From positions 4,402,001-4,466,000 of the forward strand of contig NZ_JARUBE010000003.1 in the NCBI RefSeq assembly GCF_029626035.1: a stretch of DNA of 64,000 nucleotides, read 5' to 3'. The translations under genes were made by a program, and so were the position numbers. The notes under the pieces are model-generated. The model was not told the DNA's origin. It did not search any database and worked only from the letters and a program-made list of their open reading frames with translations. Positions within the stretch are counted from its first letter, which is position 1; every line of letters starts with the position of its first letter. This document shows positions 24,605 to 36,735 of this stretch, piece after piece. The stretch comes from Micromonospora sp. WMMD980 (GTDB lineage: Bacteria > Actinomycetota > Actinomycetes > Mycobacteriales > Micromonosporaceae).

Positions 24605-25737
24605 ATTGGGCACCTTTCGCCGCAATAGCACTGCTGCTTCTCAGTGGAACTGGAGCTGCACCTGATCAGTCCAGCGCGAACTGGGAGGCGCCCGCGCCAC
24701 GGGACAGAATACGAAACGACCAGTGGCATCTGCGTTTCTTGAAGACAGAGGCCGCCAACGCCGTAAGCCGAGGAAGCGGGGTGATAGTAGCAGTGCTAGA
24801 CACGGGAGTTGATCGCCACCCCGATCTTCGCAGAAACCTACTGGTTGGCACGTCAACCATCCCAGGGAGCCCCGGCGACGGGCTTTTAGATAGAAATAGT
24901 CATGGAACAGGGATGGCTGGCCTAATTGCAGCCCATGGCCAACCGAACAATAAGGGAGCCCTGGGGATCGCTCCAGATTCTAAGATACTTCCCGTTAGGT
25001 CATCGGGGGCAGCCAACACTGGCCAGGCCGACGACCTGGCGGCCGGGATCGACTACGCGATCGCCCACCATGCGGGAGTAATCAGCATCTCTAGCAGTGG
25101 CGCCACGAGCACAAAATTGGTGAGAGCAATACAAGATGCGCTATCAGCAGATATAGTCGTTGTTGCGGCGGCTGGAAATAAGCCAGAAGACGCATACGTT
25201 GGCTATCCCGCCGAAGAACCCGGCGTGATCGCGGTCGGAGGCGTTGATCGTTCTGGGCTTCACGCCCCGGTTTCAGTTAGCGGCCCGGAGATCGACGTCG
25301 TAGCGCCTGCCGTTGACATCTACAGCACCAGCTATGGCGGCAAGTACTCGAAGGGCACAGGAACCTCTAGTGCCACCGCGATCGTGGCCGGGGCCGCTGC
25401 GTTGATTCGCTCCAAATACCCTCACCTCCCCGCGGCCGAGGTCGCACACCGGCTCACGGCGACTGCCGTCGACAAGGGCCCACCCGGCCGGGACGACGAG
25501 TACGGCTACGGGGTCATCGACCTGGTCGCCGCGCTCACCGCCGACGTACCCCCGATCGGTTTCGGGTCGAGCGGGGTCACCGCGCCGGCTTCGACGGCGG
25601 CCGGGCCCAGCGGCGACGGCGGCGGCACGGCTCGGGGCTTCGCGACCCTCGGTGTGCTGCTGGCCGCGGGCGGCGGTTATCTGGTCTGGCGTCGTCGTCG
25701 ACGTGCCGGCGACCCGCCGCCGAGGATCAGCCGGTAG
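24601..25737 (+). CDS. Mycosin-type membrane-anchored subtilisin protease
   Basis: Serine protease of family S8 as found with type VII secretion. From GTG 24601 (378 aa) it has a signal peptide (NWAPFAAIALLLLSGTGAA), catalytic Asp in VAVLDTGVDRHPD, His in NSHGTGMAGLIAAHG, Ser in GTGTSSATAIVAGAAAL, and a C-terminal anchor (FATLGVLLAAGGGYLVW) with basic tail. GTG 24601 gives a GTGA overlap with the upstream stop, as at the gene before; an ATG at 24511 is in frame and would add a basic extension. No EccB/C/D/E genes are adjacent. Confidence 0.9.
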   Translation: MNWAPFAAIALLLLSGTGAAPDQSSANWEAPAPRDRIRNDQWHLRFLKTEAANAVSRGSGVIVAVLDTGVDRHPDLRRNLLVGTSTIPGSPGDGLLDRNSHGTGMAGLIAAHGQPNNKGALGIAPDSKILPVRSSGAANTGQADDLAAGIDYAIAHHAGVISISSSGATSTKLVRAIQDALSADIVVVAAAGNKPEDAYVGYPAEEPGVIAVGGVDRSGLHAPVSVSGPEIDVVAPAVDIYSTSYGGKYSKGTGTSSATAIVAGAAALIRSKYPHLPAAEVAHRLTATAVDKGPPGRDDEYGYGVIDLVAALTADVPPIGFGSSGVTAPASTAAGPSGDGGGTARGFATLGVLLAAGGGYLVWRRRRRAGDPPPRISR

Positions 25738-25740
25738 CGT
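25735..25740 (+). promoter_or_regulatory. maf -10 box overlapping the mycosin stop codon
   Basis: TAGCGT is 7 nt before GTG 25748, and its TAG is the mycosin stop. It indicates a separate leaderless maf transcript. Confidence 0.5.
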
Positions 25741-25747
25741 CGGCGAG

Positions 25748-26404
25748 GTGTCGACCTCCGTGCCGTTGCGCCTCGTCCTGGCCTCGCAGAGCCCCGCCCG
25801 CCGCAAGCTGCTCCAAGCCGCCGGGATCGAGCCCGACGTGCTGGTCAGCGGCGTTGACGAGTCGCAGGTGGTCAGTGCTCGGGCCGAGGATCTGTGTCTG
25901 GAACTGGCACGGCTGAAGGCTCAGGCCGTGCTCGGCCGGCTGCGTCCCGCCGGGGGCGAGCGCACGTTGGTGCTCGGGTGCGACTCGGTGCTCGCGTTCG
26001 ACGGGGAGATCCTGGGCAAGCCGGCCGACGCGGCCGACGCGACCCGGCGCTGGCAGCGGATGCGCGGGCGCAGCGGCGTCCTGCACACCGGCCACTGCCT
26101 GATCGACGTGGTGCACGAGGCCCGCGCGGAGGCGGTCGCGTCGACCACCGTGCACTTCGCCGACATCACCGACGAGGAGATCGCCGCGTACGTGGCGACG
26201 GGTGAGCCGCTGGCGGTGGCCGGCGCGTTCACCATCGACGGGCTTGGCGGCGCGTTCCTGACCGGTATCGAGGGTGACCCGGGCACGGTGGTGGGGCTCT
26301 CCCTGCCGCTGCTGCGCCGGCTCCTCGGCGAGTTGGAGCTGCGTCTTGTCGACCTGTGGACGAAGGTCGCGCCGGGGGGCCAGGAGATCGAGCATCTCGG
26401 CTAA
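25748..26404 (+). CDS. maf: Maf family nucleoside triphosphate pyrophosphatase
   Basis: Hydrolyses non-canonical or excess NTPs (dTTP/UTP or modified bases) to NMP and PPi. The 218-aa product has the N-terminal signature LVLASQSPARRKLLQAAGI, LVLGCDSVLAFDGEILGKP, and MRGRSGVLHTGHCLI. It is the usual neighbour of the epsilon carboxylase gene in actinobacteria. GTG 25748 is chosen for the leaderless -10 spacing; an in-frame upstream ATG would overlap the mycosin gene. Confidence 0.93.
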   Translation: MSTSVPLRLVLASQSPARRKLLQAAGIEPDVLVSGVDESQVVSARAEDLCLELARLKAQAVLGRLRPAGGERTLVLGCDSVLAFDGEILGKPADAADATRRWQRMRGRSGVLHTGHCLIDVVHEARAEAVASTTVHFADITDEEIAAYVATGEPLAVAGAFTIDGLGGAFLTGIEGDPGTVVGLSLPLLRRLLGELELRLVDLWTKVAPGGQEIEHLG

Positions 26405-26413
26405 CGTCCGGGC

Positions 26414-27067
26414 ATGACCACGAAGCCGTTGCCGCTGACCCCGGAACTGCACGCCTACCTGGTGGCCCACGGGTCCACCCCGGACGAGGTGGTCCGGGAA
26501 CTGGCCGAGGAGACCCGGGCGGCCCTGCCGGCCGAGGCCGACATGCAGGTCGCGCCGGAGCAGGCGGCGTTCCTCACCTTCCTGACCCGGCTGCTGGGTG
26601 TGCGACAGGCGGTGGAGGTGGGCACGTTCACCGGGCTGTCCTCGCTGGCGATCGCCCGCGGGCTGGCCGAGGGTGGCCGGCTGACCTGCTTCGACATCTC
26701 CGAGGACTACACCGGCGTGGCCCGCCGCTACTGGGCTCGGGCGGGTGTCCAGGACCGGATCGAGCTACGCATCGGGCCGGCCGCCGAAACGCTGCGGGAG
26801 CTGCCCCGGGAGCGTCATCTCGACTTCGCGTTCATCGACGCGGACAAGGTCGGCTACCCGGTCTACTGGGACGAGCTGGTGCCGCGGATGCGTTCCGGCG
26901 CGGTCATCGCGGTCGACAACACGCTGCGCGCCGGCCGGGTGCTCGCCCCGCGCAACGCGGACGACCGGGCCATCGCCGCCTTCAACGACGAGGTTCTCGC
27001 GGACGTCCGCGTCGAGGCGGTCATGCTCCCGATCGCCGACGGGGTGACCCTCGCCCGGGTGCGCTGA
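26414..27067 (+). CDS. SAM-dependent O-methyltransferase (caffeoyl-CoA-OMT type)
   Basis: A 217-aa class I methyltransferase: motif I AVEVGTFTGLSSLAIARGL, LTCFDISEDYTGVARRYW, and FAFIDADKVGYPVYWDEL with the metal-binding Asp/Asn set (IDADK, VDNTL). Mg-dependent O-methylation of a catechol-like substrate is expected. TAACGT (26402-26407) is 6 nt before ATG 26414, another leaderless start. The substrate is unknown. Confidence 0.9.
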   Translation: MTTKPLPLTPELHAYLVAHGSTPDEVVRELAEETRAALPAEADMQVAPEQAAFLTFLTRLLGVRQAVEVGTFTGLSSLAIARGLAEGGRLTCFDISEDYTGVARRYWARAGVQDRIELRIGPAAETLRELPRERHLDFAFIDADKVGYPVYWDELVPRMRSGAVIAVDNTLRAGRVLAPRNADDRAIAAFNDEVLADVRVEAVMLPIADGVTLARVR

Positions 27068-27075
27068 GCCAGGTC

Positions 27076-27120
27076 GGCGAGGTGGCGGTATCCGGTGGGA
27101 CCGGACCCCGCCACCTCGCC
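27076..27120. terminator. Bidirectional terminator between O-methyltransferase and MFS genes
   Basis: GGCGAGGTGGCGG (27076-27088) pairs perfectly with CCGCCACCTCGCC (27108-27120), between convergent genes. Confidence 0.8.
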
Positions 27121-27147
27121 GAAGTGGAGTCGATCAAGAGCGCGTGG

Positions 27148-28509
27148 TCAGGCCGGCTCGGGGTGCAGGGCCCGGCCCAGCCGCACGGTCAGCAGCACGG
27201 CCACCGCGATGAACGCGGGCAGCAGCAGGAAGGCCGCGTGCGGTCCGACGCCGTCGGCCACCCGGCCGAGCGCGACGGGCGCGATCCCGAAACCCACCCC
27301 CATCGAGTACGACGACCAGCCCGCCGCCCGATCGGCGGCCCCACCGGCCACCGCGAGCGCGATGGAGATCGCCAGCGGGTAGTGCAGGGCGTTGCCCAGG
27401 CCGAGCACGACCAGACCGGTGACCGCGAGCCAGCCGACCGGGCTCGCCCAGAACAGCGTGAACCCGGCCAGTGAGACGGTGAGCGCGCCGAGCAGCAGCG
27501 ACACCGGAGGCCAACGCATCGCGGCCCGGCCGCCGGCGAGCCGGCCGGCGAACATGCCGCACACGATCGCCGCGACGGCGGCCGACGCCCCGCCGGCGCT
27601 CAGGCCGGCGTGGGTCCGGAGCACGTCGGCGGTCCACAGCGACAGGCAGACCTCGATCGACCCGGTGACGGACATCAACACCCAGGCGATCCAGTACGCC
27701 CGCGGCAGCCGCTGCGAACCCGCCGGGGAGCCGGGATCGTAGCCGCTTGCCGTTGTTCTGCGACCCGAACGCGAACCGTCCGGGATCTCGCGCTCCCCGG
27801 CACCTGGCCGCGCGACCTCGGTGCCAGCCGACGCCCGGACGGCACCCGCAGCGGTGGATCCGGCTTCGACACCCGGACCGGCAGGCACGGGAAGGACCGC
27901 TGAGGCCACGGCAGGTCGGGCGGTAGCCGCGGCAGCGGGGGCGCGCTTCGGTCGGCGTACCCGGAAGGTCATGGCGGTGAGCGCGAGCAACGTGATCAGC
28001 CCGACCTCGACGGCCATCACCGGTCGCCAGCCGAGGCCGGCGTCGACGGTGGCGCCGATGGTCAGCGGGGCCAGGATGCCCATCCCGGCGCAGGCGGCGT
28101 TGGCCTCGGTGAGCGCGGCGGGCGCGGCCGGCCCGTGCCGGGCGGTGAGCACCACGTTGACTCCGCTGATCACCATCATGCCGAAGGTCGCGACGATCGC
28201 GACGGCGGCGATGGTGGCGGGCAGCGGGCGGAGCAGGCCGAGCGCGGTGACGCCGGCGGCCACGCCGGCCAGCCCGAGCCAGACGGCCGGGCCGCGGCCG
28301 AAGCGGCGGGCGACCGGGGCGAAGAGCGCGCCGCCGGCCAGGGCGCCGACCGCGATGCCGGTGCTGTGCAGGCCGGCGACCGCGGCGCTGGTGGCCTGTT
28401 CGTCGCGGAGCAGGGGTACGACCGGGCCGAACCCGTAGAGGAAGAAGCCCCAGAGGCCGAGCTGGCCGTAGGTCAGCCAGGTGGTCCGGTCACGGGTGAG
28501 GCGGGGCAC
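27148..28509 (-). CDS. Major facilitator superfamily transporter
   Basis: A 453-aa integral membrane protein with about 12 helices in two halves (first half from TYGQLGLWGFFLYGFGPVVP; second half from YWIAWVLMSVTGSIEVCLSL). The halves are separated by an unusually long, Ala/Gly-rich hydrophilic linker of about 70 residues between helices 6 and 7. GTG 28509 is preferred because TAGCGT (28517-28522) lies 7 nt upstream; GTG 28527 is an alternative. Substrate unknown; drug efflux is a common role for the group. Confidence 0.85.
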   Translation of the reverse strand: MPRLTRDRTTWLTYGQLGLWGFFLYGFGPVVPLLRDEQATSAAVAGLHSTGIAVGALAGGALFAPVARRFGRGPAVWLGLAGVAAGVTALGLLRPLPATIAAVAIVATFGMMVISGVNVVLTARHGPAAPAALTEANAACAGMGILAPLTIGATVDAGLGWRPVMAVEVGLITLLALTAMTFRVRRPKRAPAAAATARPAVASAVLPVPAGPGVEAGSTAAGAVRASAGTEVARPGAGEREIPDGSRSGRRTTASGYDPGSPAGSQRLPRAYWIAWVLMSVTGSIEVCLSLWTADVLRTHAGLSAGGASAAVAAIVCGMFAGRLAGGRAAMRWPPVSLLLGALTVSLAGFTLFWASPVGWLAVTGLVVLGLGNALHYPLAISIALAVAGGAADRAAGWSSYSMGVGFGIAPVALGRVADGVGPHAAFLLLPAFIAVAVLLTVRLGRALHPEPA

Positions 28510-28560
28510 CAACCCGACGCTACGCACGCGTGGCCGGCACCCCGCCAGCAGCTCTCGTGA

Positions 28561-28617
28561 GTGTGAGAAGGGGCCCCTTCTCTACTGGAGGCGTTAACAG
28601 GGGGCCCCGCCTTTCAC
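28561..28617. repeat. GGGGCCCC double-core repeat, copy C
   Basis: Cores at 28570-28577 and 28601-28608 (31 bp apart). On the minus strand its edge is TGAAAGGCGGGGCCCC, and this TGA is the stop codon of the ABC permease gene. It separates that gene from the MFS promoter. Confidence 0.85.
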
Positions 28618-29369
28618 CGCACGCTGCGGGCGAACTGGCGGGCGGCCCAGACCACGCCGGCCACGGCGAGCACGGCGATGATGCCGAGGCCCTGCCAGAC
28701 GTTGTCGTTGCCGAGGTCGCCGTCGAAGAGCGCGCGGGTGCCGTCGACCGCCCAGGAGAACGGGTTCCACTTGGCCACGCCCTGCAACCAGCCGGGGGCG
28801 AAGGTGAGCGGCAGCAGGATGCCGGAGAGCAGCAGCACCGGTTGCGCGACGGTGTTCATCAGCGGGGCCAGCGCGTCCTCGCTCTTGACCTTGAGCGCGA
28901 CGCCGTAGGAGACGGCCGAGGTCATCAGCGCGATGAGGGCGAGCATCAGGTAGGCCAGGAGCAGGTAGCCGATGAAGACGCGCAGGTCGAACAGGAGCGC
29001 CAGCACGGTGATGATGACGGCCTGGGCGATCAGCGAGACCACGTCGCGCAGGGAGCGGCCGAGCAGCAGCGCGAGGCGGCTGACCGGGGTGACCCGGGAG
29101 CGTTCGATCACGCCGGCGCGCAGCTCGGCGATCAGGCCGAAGCCCTGGAACAGGCCGCCGAAGATGGCCAGCAGGACGAGCAGGCCGGGCACGAAGATCT
29201 TGTACGCGGCGGCCTGCGTGGGCGCGTTCAGCGCCGGTTTGAGCAGGGGGGCGAAGAGCAGCAGGTACATCACCGGCTGGAAGACGCCGACGAAGACCCA
29301 GACCGGGTTGCGCAGCAGCAGTTGCGCCTGGCGCTGGAAGATCAACCAGGTGTCGCGGGCGAGTTTCAT
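28614..29369 (-). CDS. ABC-2 type exporter permease (DrrB-like)
   Basis: A 251-aa permease with six helices: RNPVWVFVGVFQPVMYLLLF, PGLLVLLAIFGGLFQGFGLI, IAQAVIITVLALLFDLRVFI, YLLLAYLMLALIALM, PVLLLSGILLPLTFAPGWL and IIAVLAVAGVVWAA. It also has the ABC-2 signature region RAGVIERSRVTPVSRLALLL. It pairs with the ATPase 17 nt upstream to form a DrrAB-like exporter. ATG 29369 has GGAG 8 nt upstream. Its stop lies in repeat copy C. The transcript is probably under PadR control. Confidence 0.93.
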   Translation of the reverse strand: MKLARDTWLIFQRQAQLLLRNPVWVFVGVFQPVMYLLLFAPLLKPALNAPTQAAAYKIFVPGLLVLLAIFGGLFQGFGLIAELRAGVIERSRVTPVSRLALLLGRSLRDVVSLIAQAVIITVLALLFDLRVFIGYLLLAYLMLALIALMTSAVSYGVALKVKSEDALAPLMNTVAQPVLLLSGILLPLTFAPGWLQGVAKWNPFSWAVDGTRALFDGDLGNDNVWQGLGIIAVLAVAGVVWAARQFARSVR

Positions 29370-29386
29370 GACAGCTTCTCCGGGGG

Positions 29387-30346
29387 TCAGGACTCGCGCA
29401 GCGAGCGGCCGGTCTTGGTGAGGAAGACGTCGTCCAGGCTGGGGCGGTGCAGCTCGATCGAGCGCAGCTCCAGCCCGGCGTGGTCGAGGCGGCGCAGCAC
29501 CTGCGGGATGGCGACGGCGCCCTCGTCGACGTAGAGGCGGAGGCCGCCCTCGTCGGCGGTCTCCAGCTTGGTCACGTACGCCTCGGTGTCGAGCAGTTGC
29601 GCGGCCTGCGGGGTGGTCGCGGCGTCCAGGCCGACGATCACCACCTCGCCGGAGATCTCGCGCTTCAGCTCGGTCGGAGTGCCCTCGGCGACCACCTCGC
29701 CGTGATCCATGATGGCGATGCGGTCGCAGAGCGCGTCGGCCTCGTCGAGGTAGTGCGTGGTGATGAAGACGGTCATCCCCTCGGTGCGCAGCCGGCGGAT
29801 CTCGTCCCACATGTGCGCGCGGCTCTGCGGGTCGAGGCCGGTGGTCGGCTCGTCCAGCAAGACGATCTTCGGTTCGTGGATGATGCCGAGCGCGATCTCG
29901 ACCCGTCGGCGCTGGCCGCCGGAGTAGGTCTTACACTTGCGGTCGGCGTACTCGCTGAGCTGGAAGGCGTCCAGCGCGCGGATGGCGCGCCGGTTCGCGT
30001 CGGCCTTGGCGATGCCGTAGAGGCGGGCCTGGAGCACCAGCTCCTCGCGAGCGCTGGACTCGTCCCAGGTGCTGCCGCCCTGGGGCACGTAGCCGATCCG
30101 GCGGCGCACCCCGGCCGGGTCCTTGAGCAGGTCGGCGCCGGCGACGGTGGCCTCGCCGCCGTCCGGCTCGATGAGGGTGGCGAGCATCCGCAGCGTGGTG
30201 GTCTTGCCGGCGCCGTTCGGCCCGAGGAAGCCGAAGATCTCCCCCGCGGCGACGTCGAGGTTGACGCCGCGCACCGCGTCCACGGTCTTCGTCTCGCGAC
30301 CCGCGCGGGAGCGGAACGACTTCCGCAGCCCCCTGGTCTCGATCAT
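29387..30346 (-). CDS. ABC exporter ATP-binding protein (DrrA-like)
   Basis: A 319-aa ATPase: Walker [20 protein letters not shown]-loop [11 protein letters not shown], signature [15 protein letters not shown], Walker [15 protein letters not shown] and switch His in [13 protein letters not shown]. Its C-terminal extension ends [18 protein letters not shown], the tail typical of DrrA/daunorubicin-resistance ATPases. ATG 30346 has AGGAGC 5 nt upstream. An operator-like dyad (30428-30443) overlaps its probable -35 region. It works with the permease at 28614. Confidence 0.95.
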   Translation of the reverse strand: MIETRGLRKSFRSRAGRETKTVDAVRGVNLDVAAGEIFGFLGPNGAGKTTTLRMLATLIEPDGGEATVAGADLLKDPAGVRRRIGYVPQGGSTWDESSAREELVLQARLYGIAKADANRRAIRALDAFQLSEYADRKCKTYSGGQRRRVEIALGIIHEPKIVLLDEPTTGLDPQSRAHMWDEIRRLRTEGMTVFITTHYLDEADALCDRIAIMDHGEVVAEGTPTELKREISGEVVIVGLDAATTPQAAQLLDTEAYVTKLETADEGGLRLYVDEGAVAIPQVLRRLDHAGLELRSIELHRPSLDDVFLTKTGRSLRES

Positions 30347-30427
30347 TTCTGCTCCTGGTCGTCCGGGCCGGAGTTGCCCGGCCACCGGTCAGTGGTTCGC
30401 GTCGAGGCTAACGCGATATAGCTCTTA

Positions 30428-30443
30428 TAGTCAACGTTGGTTA
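30428..30443. promoter_or_regulatory. PadR operator in front of the ABC exporter
   Basis: TAGTCAA-CG-TTGGTTA, an imperfect dyad. On the minus strand it supplies TTGACT, which is 18 nt before TAGCCT and so fits a -35/-10 pair for the exporter genes. It shares 13 of 16 bases with the site in front of padR and overlaps the padR stop codon. Confidence 0.7.
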
Positions 30444-31049
30444 TTTCGCGTCACCGTCGGTCCAGCCGGACCAGCCCTCCCCGCGCTCCATCCCCGCGGG
30501 CAGGTACGACACCCCGGACTCGATCCGCTCCGCGATCCGCTCGCACCACGCCGTCTCGGCCTCCGCCCGGGCCAGCCACAGCTCGAACATCCAGCCCACG
30601 TGCACCGGCTTGCGGGTGCGCACCCAGTCGGAGTCCAACGACGCGCGCATCGACTCGACGCCGGCACGCAGCAGATTGGCGCGGTTGCGCAGCGCCGCCG
30701 CGGCCTCGTCGCGAGGCATCGCCGGCAGGAACGAGAACGCCACCGCGAACGGGTCCGGCGACTCGTGCACCTGCCACCACTGCGCCCGCAGCAACGTCTC
30801 GAACTCGTCCTCCCCCTTCGCCGTCACCTCGTACGTGGTCCGGGCCGGACGGGCGCCCACCTGCTCGACCGAGACCGTCCGCAGCAGCCCCTCGTCGGTG
30901 AGCTTGCGCAGCGCGTGGTAGATCGACCCGGGCTGCACGTTGGCCCACTTGTCAGCACTCCAGCTCAACAGCTCGCGGCGCACGTCGTAGCCGTGCACCG
31001 GCTGCATCCACCTGACCAGGCCCAGAATCATCATCCGCGTCGCCGACAC
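30441..31049 (-). CDS. PadR family transcriptional regulator
   Basis: A 202-aa repressor with the PadR winged helix ([55 protein letters not shown]) and the helical C-terminal dimerisation domain. GTG 31049 has TACGCT 6 nt upstream (leaderless). The gene lies just upstream of a DrrAB-like exporter, a classic PadR target. Near-identical dyads precede both it and the exporter, suggesting autoregulation and ligand-dependent induction. Confidence 0.92.
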   Translation of the reverse strand: MSATRMMILGLVRWMQPVHGYDVRRELLSWSADKWANVQPGSIYHALRKLTDEGLLRTVSVEQVGARPARTTYEVTAKGEDEFETLLRAQWWQVHESPDPFAVAFSFLPAMPRDEAAAALRNRANLLRAGVESMRASLDSDWVRTRKPVHVGWMFELWLARAEAETAWCERIAERIESGVSYLPAGMERGEGWSGWTDGDAK

Positions 31050-31062
31050 CGGACAAGCGTAA

Positions 31063-31078
31063 TAGCCAAGTTTGACTA
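31063..31078. promoter_or_regulatory. PadR operator in its own promoter
   Basis: On the minus strand TAGTCAA-AC-TTGGCTA, a nearly perfect dyad, immediately upstream of the TACGCT -10 box of padR. A bound dimer would block initiation. Compare 30428-30443. Confidence 0.7.
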
Positions 31079-31166
31079 CAGTGCGGCATCCCACACTGAG
31101 CGATCGTTAGGGCCGGTACACCGGCCGATACACTCCCGGCATCGACCTCCCGGGAGGAGCCCCAAG

Positions 31167-32916
31167 GTGCGCAAGGTCCTCATCGCCAACCGCGGCGAGA
31201 TCGCCGTCCGCGTCATCCGCGCCTGCCGCGACGCCGGGCTGGCAAGCGTCGCCGTCTACGCGGACTCCGACCGGGACGCCCTGCACGCCACGCTCGCCGA
31301 CGAGGCGTACGCCCTGGGCGGCGACACCGCCGCCGACAGCTACCTGCGCATCGACAAGCTGATCGACGTGGCGGCCCGGGCCGGCGCGGACGCCGTGCAC
31401 CCCGGCTACGGCTTCCTCTCCGAGAACGCCGACTTCGCCCAGGCCGTGATCGACGCCGGCCTGACCTGGATCGGCCCCACCCCGCAGGCGATCCGTGACC
31501 TGGGCGACAAGGTGACCGCCCGGCACATCGCCCAACGCGCGGGCGCCCCGCTGGTCCCCGGCACGCCCGACCCGGTCGCCGGCGCCGACGAGGTGACCGC
31601 GTTCGCCACCGAGCACGGCCTGCCGGTCGCCATCAAGGCGGCGTTCGGCGGCGGTGGGCGCGGGCTCAAGGTGGCCCGCACCATGGAGGAGATCCCGCAC
31701 CTGTTCGAGTCGGCCACCCGCGAAGCGGTCGCCGCGTTCGGCCGGGGCGAGTGCTTCGTCGAGCGCTACCTCGACCAGCCCCGCCACGTCGAGGCGCAGG
31801 TGCTCGCCGACCAGCACGGCAACGTGATCGTGGTCGGCACCCGGGACTGCTCGCTCCAGCGCCGGCACCAGAAGCTGGTCGAGGAGGCGCCCGCGCCGTT
31901 CCTCACCGACGCGCAGCGCGCCCAGATCCACGACAGCGCCAAGGCGATCTGCCGGGAGGCCGGCTACCACGGCGCCGGCACTGTGGAATACCTGGTCGGC
32001 GCGGACGGCACCACCTCCTTCCTGGAGGTCAACACCCGGCTCCAGGTGGAGCACCCGGTGACCGAGGAGACCGCCGGCATCGACCTGGTCCGCGAGCAGT
32101 TCCGCATCGCCGACGGGGAGAAGCTGCGCATCACCGAGGACCCGACGCCGCGCGGGCACGCCATCGAGTTCCGGATCAACGGCGAGGACCCGGGCCGCAA
32201 CTTCCTGCCCGCCCCGGGCACCGTCACCGCGCTGCGGCTGCCCAGCGGCCCGGGCGTGCGGGTGGACACCGGCATCTCCGCCGGCGACGTGATCGGCGGC
32301 AACTTCGACTCGCTGCTGGCCAAGGTGATCATCGTCGGCGAGACGCGTACCGAGGCGCTGGAGCGGGCCCGCCGGGCGCTCGACGAGATGGTCGTCGACG
32401 GCATGGCCACCGCGCTGCCCTTCCACCGCCTGGTCGTCCGCGACGAGGCGTTCACCGCTGAGCCGTTCACCGTGCACACCCGGTGGATCGAGACCGGGTG
32501 GGACAACACCGTGCCGGCCTTCACCGCCGCCGCCGGCCCCGCCGAGGGCCCGGCCGAGCGCGAGACCGTCGTGGTCGAGGTGGCCGGCAAGCGCATCGAG
32601 GTGGTCCTCCCCGCCGGCCTCGGCGCGGGTACGGCCGCCGCCGCGCCCGCCGCGCGCAAGCCGGCCCGCCGTGGCGGCGCGGGCAAGGCCGGCGGCGCGG
32701 TCGGCGGGGACACGCTCGCCTCCCCGATGCAGGGCACCATCGTCAAGATCGCCGTGGCCGACGGCGACACCGTCGCCGAGGGCGACCTGGTGGTGGTGCT
32801 GGAGGCGATGAAGATGGAGCAGCCGCTGCACGCGCACAAGGCCGGCACGGTGAGCGGGCTGGCCGCCGAGGTCGGCGCCGTCATCACCGCCGGCGCCCCC
32901 ATCTGCACCATCGAGG

Positions 32917-32921
<5 letters not shown>
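31167..32921 (+). CDS. accA: Acyl-CoA carboxylase alpha subunit (biotin carboxylase plus carrier)
   Basis: Carboxylates its own biotin with ATP and bicarbonate and delivers CO2 to the beta subunit. The 584-aa product has biotin carboxylase domains ([23 protein letters not shown]-grasp [10 protein letters not shown], catalytic [14 protein letters not shown]), then an Ala/Pro linker. The carrier domain (about 510-584) holds EAMKMEQPL, whose Lys is biotinylated. GTG 31167 has GGAGGAG about 9 nt upstream. Its TAA is the first part of repeat copy D. The companion subunits are at 4736 and 22483. Confidence 0.96.
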
Positions 32922-36104
<3,183 letters not shown>

Positions 36105-36119
36105 TGCGTCCCCCTCTTT

Positions 36120-36138
36120 TAGCTAGATTTTCTAGCTA
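36120..36138. promoter_or_regulatory. MarR operator between the DHA2 pump and its regulator
   Basis: TAGCTAGA-TTT-TCTAGCTA is a perfect 8-bp inverted repeat in the 56-bp divergent spacer. A further TAGC half-site at 36149 overlaps the marR -10 box TAGCTT (36149-36154), which is 6 nt before GTG 36161. The palindrome would cover the marR -35 region and the 5' leader of the pump. Confidence 0.75.
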
Positions 36139-36160
36139 CCCGAGATGCTAGCTTTAACCC

Positions 36161-36679
36161 GTGGAGGGGTCGCCGTCAACCGGAGCGGCCGGGCCGCCGC
36201 CGAGCAGCGAGGCCGCCCGGGCCCTGCGCGAGGTGCTGCGGATCGCCGGGGACACCCGGGCCGCGCTGGCCCGCCGACTGGGTCTCGGCGCGACCGACGC
36301 CGCGGCGATCGACCACCTGGTCTTCAGCCCCGAGCCGCTGGGCCCGGTCGAGTTGGGCAACCGGCTCGGCATCCGGTCCGCGTCCGCCACCACCCTGGTC
36401 GACCGGCTGGTGCGCGCCGGCCACGTCGCCCGCGCCCCGCACCCGCACGACCGCCGGCGGCTCAGCCTCCAGGTGACCGAGCACGCGGTCGGTGAGGTGC
36501 TGGAGGCGCTGCGCCCGATGCTGGTCGGCGTCGACCGGGCGGTCGCCCGGCTCACCCCCGAGCAGGCCGAGGCCACCGCGGCGTTCCTGCGCGAGGTGGC
36601 GGACGTGATGCGCGACTACGTGGCGACCGCACCGGACGAGCCCACGACCACCCGGCGCACCGGCTCCGACCCCGACTGA
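36161..36679 (+). CDS. MarR family transcriptional regulator (DHA2 pump control)
   Basis: A 172-aa regulator with a MarR winged helix: AAIDHLVFSPEPLGPVELGN, RLGIRSASATTLVDRLVRAG and wing HPHDRRRLSLQVTE. It has N- and C-terminal dimerisation helices. GTG 36161 has a leaderless -10 (TAGCTT) 6 nt upstream. Divergence from the DHA2 pump and the shared palindrome indicate local repression of both. Confidence 0.88.
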   Translation: MEGSPSTGAAGPPPSSEAARALREVLRIAGDTRAALARRLGLGATDAAAIDHLVFSPEPLGPVELGNRLGIRSASATTLVDRLVRAGHVARAPHPHDRRRLSLQVTEHAVGEVLEALRPMLVGVDRAVARLTPEQAEATAAFLREVADVMRDYVATAPDEPTTTRRTGSDPD

Positions 36680-36735
36680 GGCGCTTCTCAGAAATTAGTT
36701 TGGGGCCTGATGGTACGGGCGCTAATCTAGCGCCC

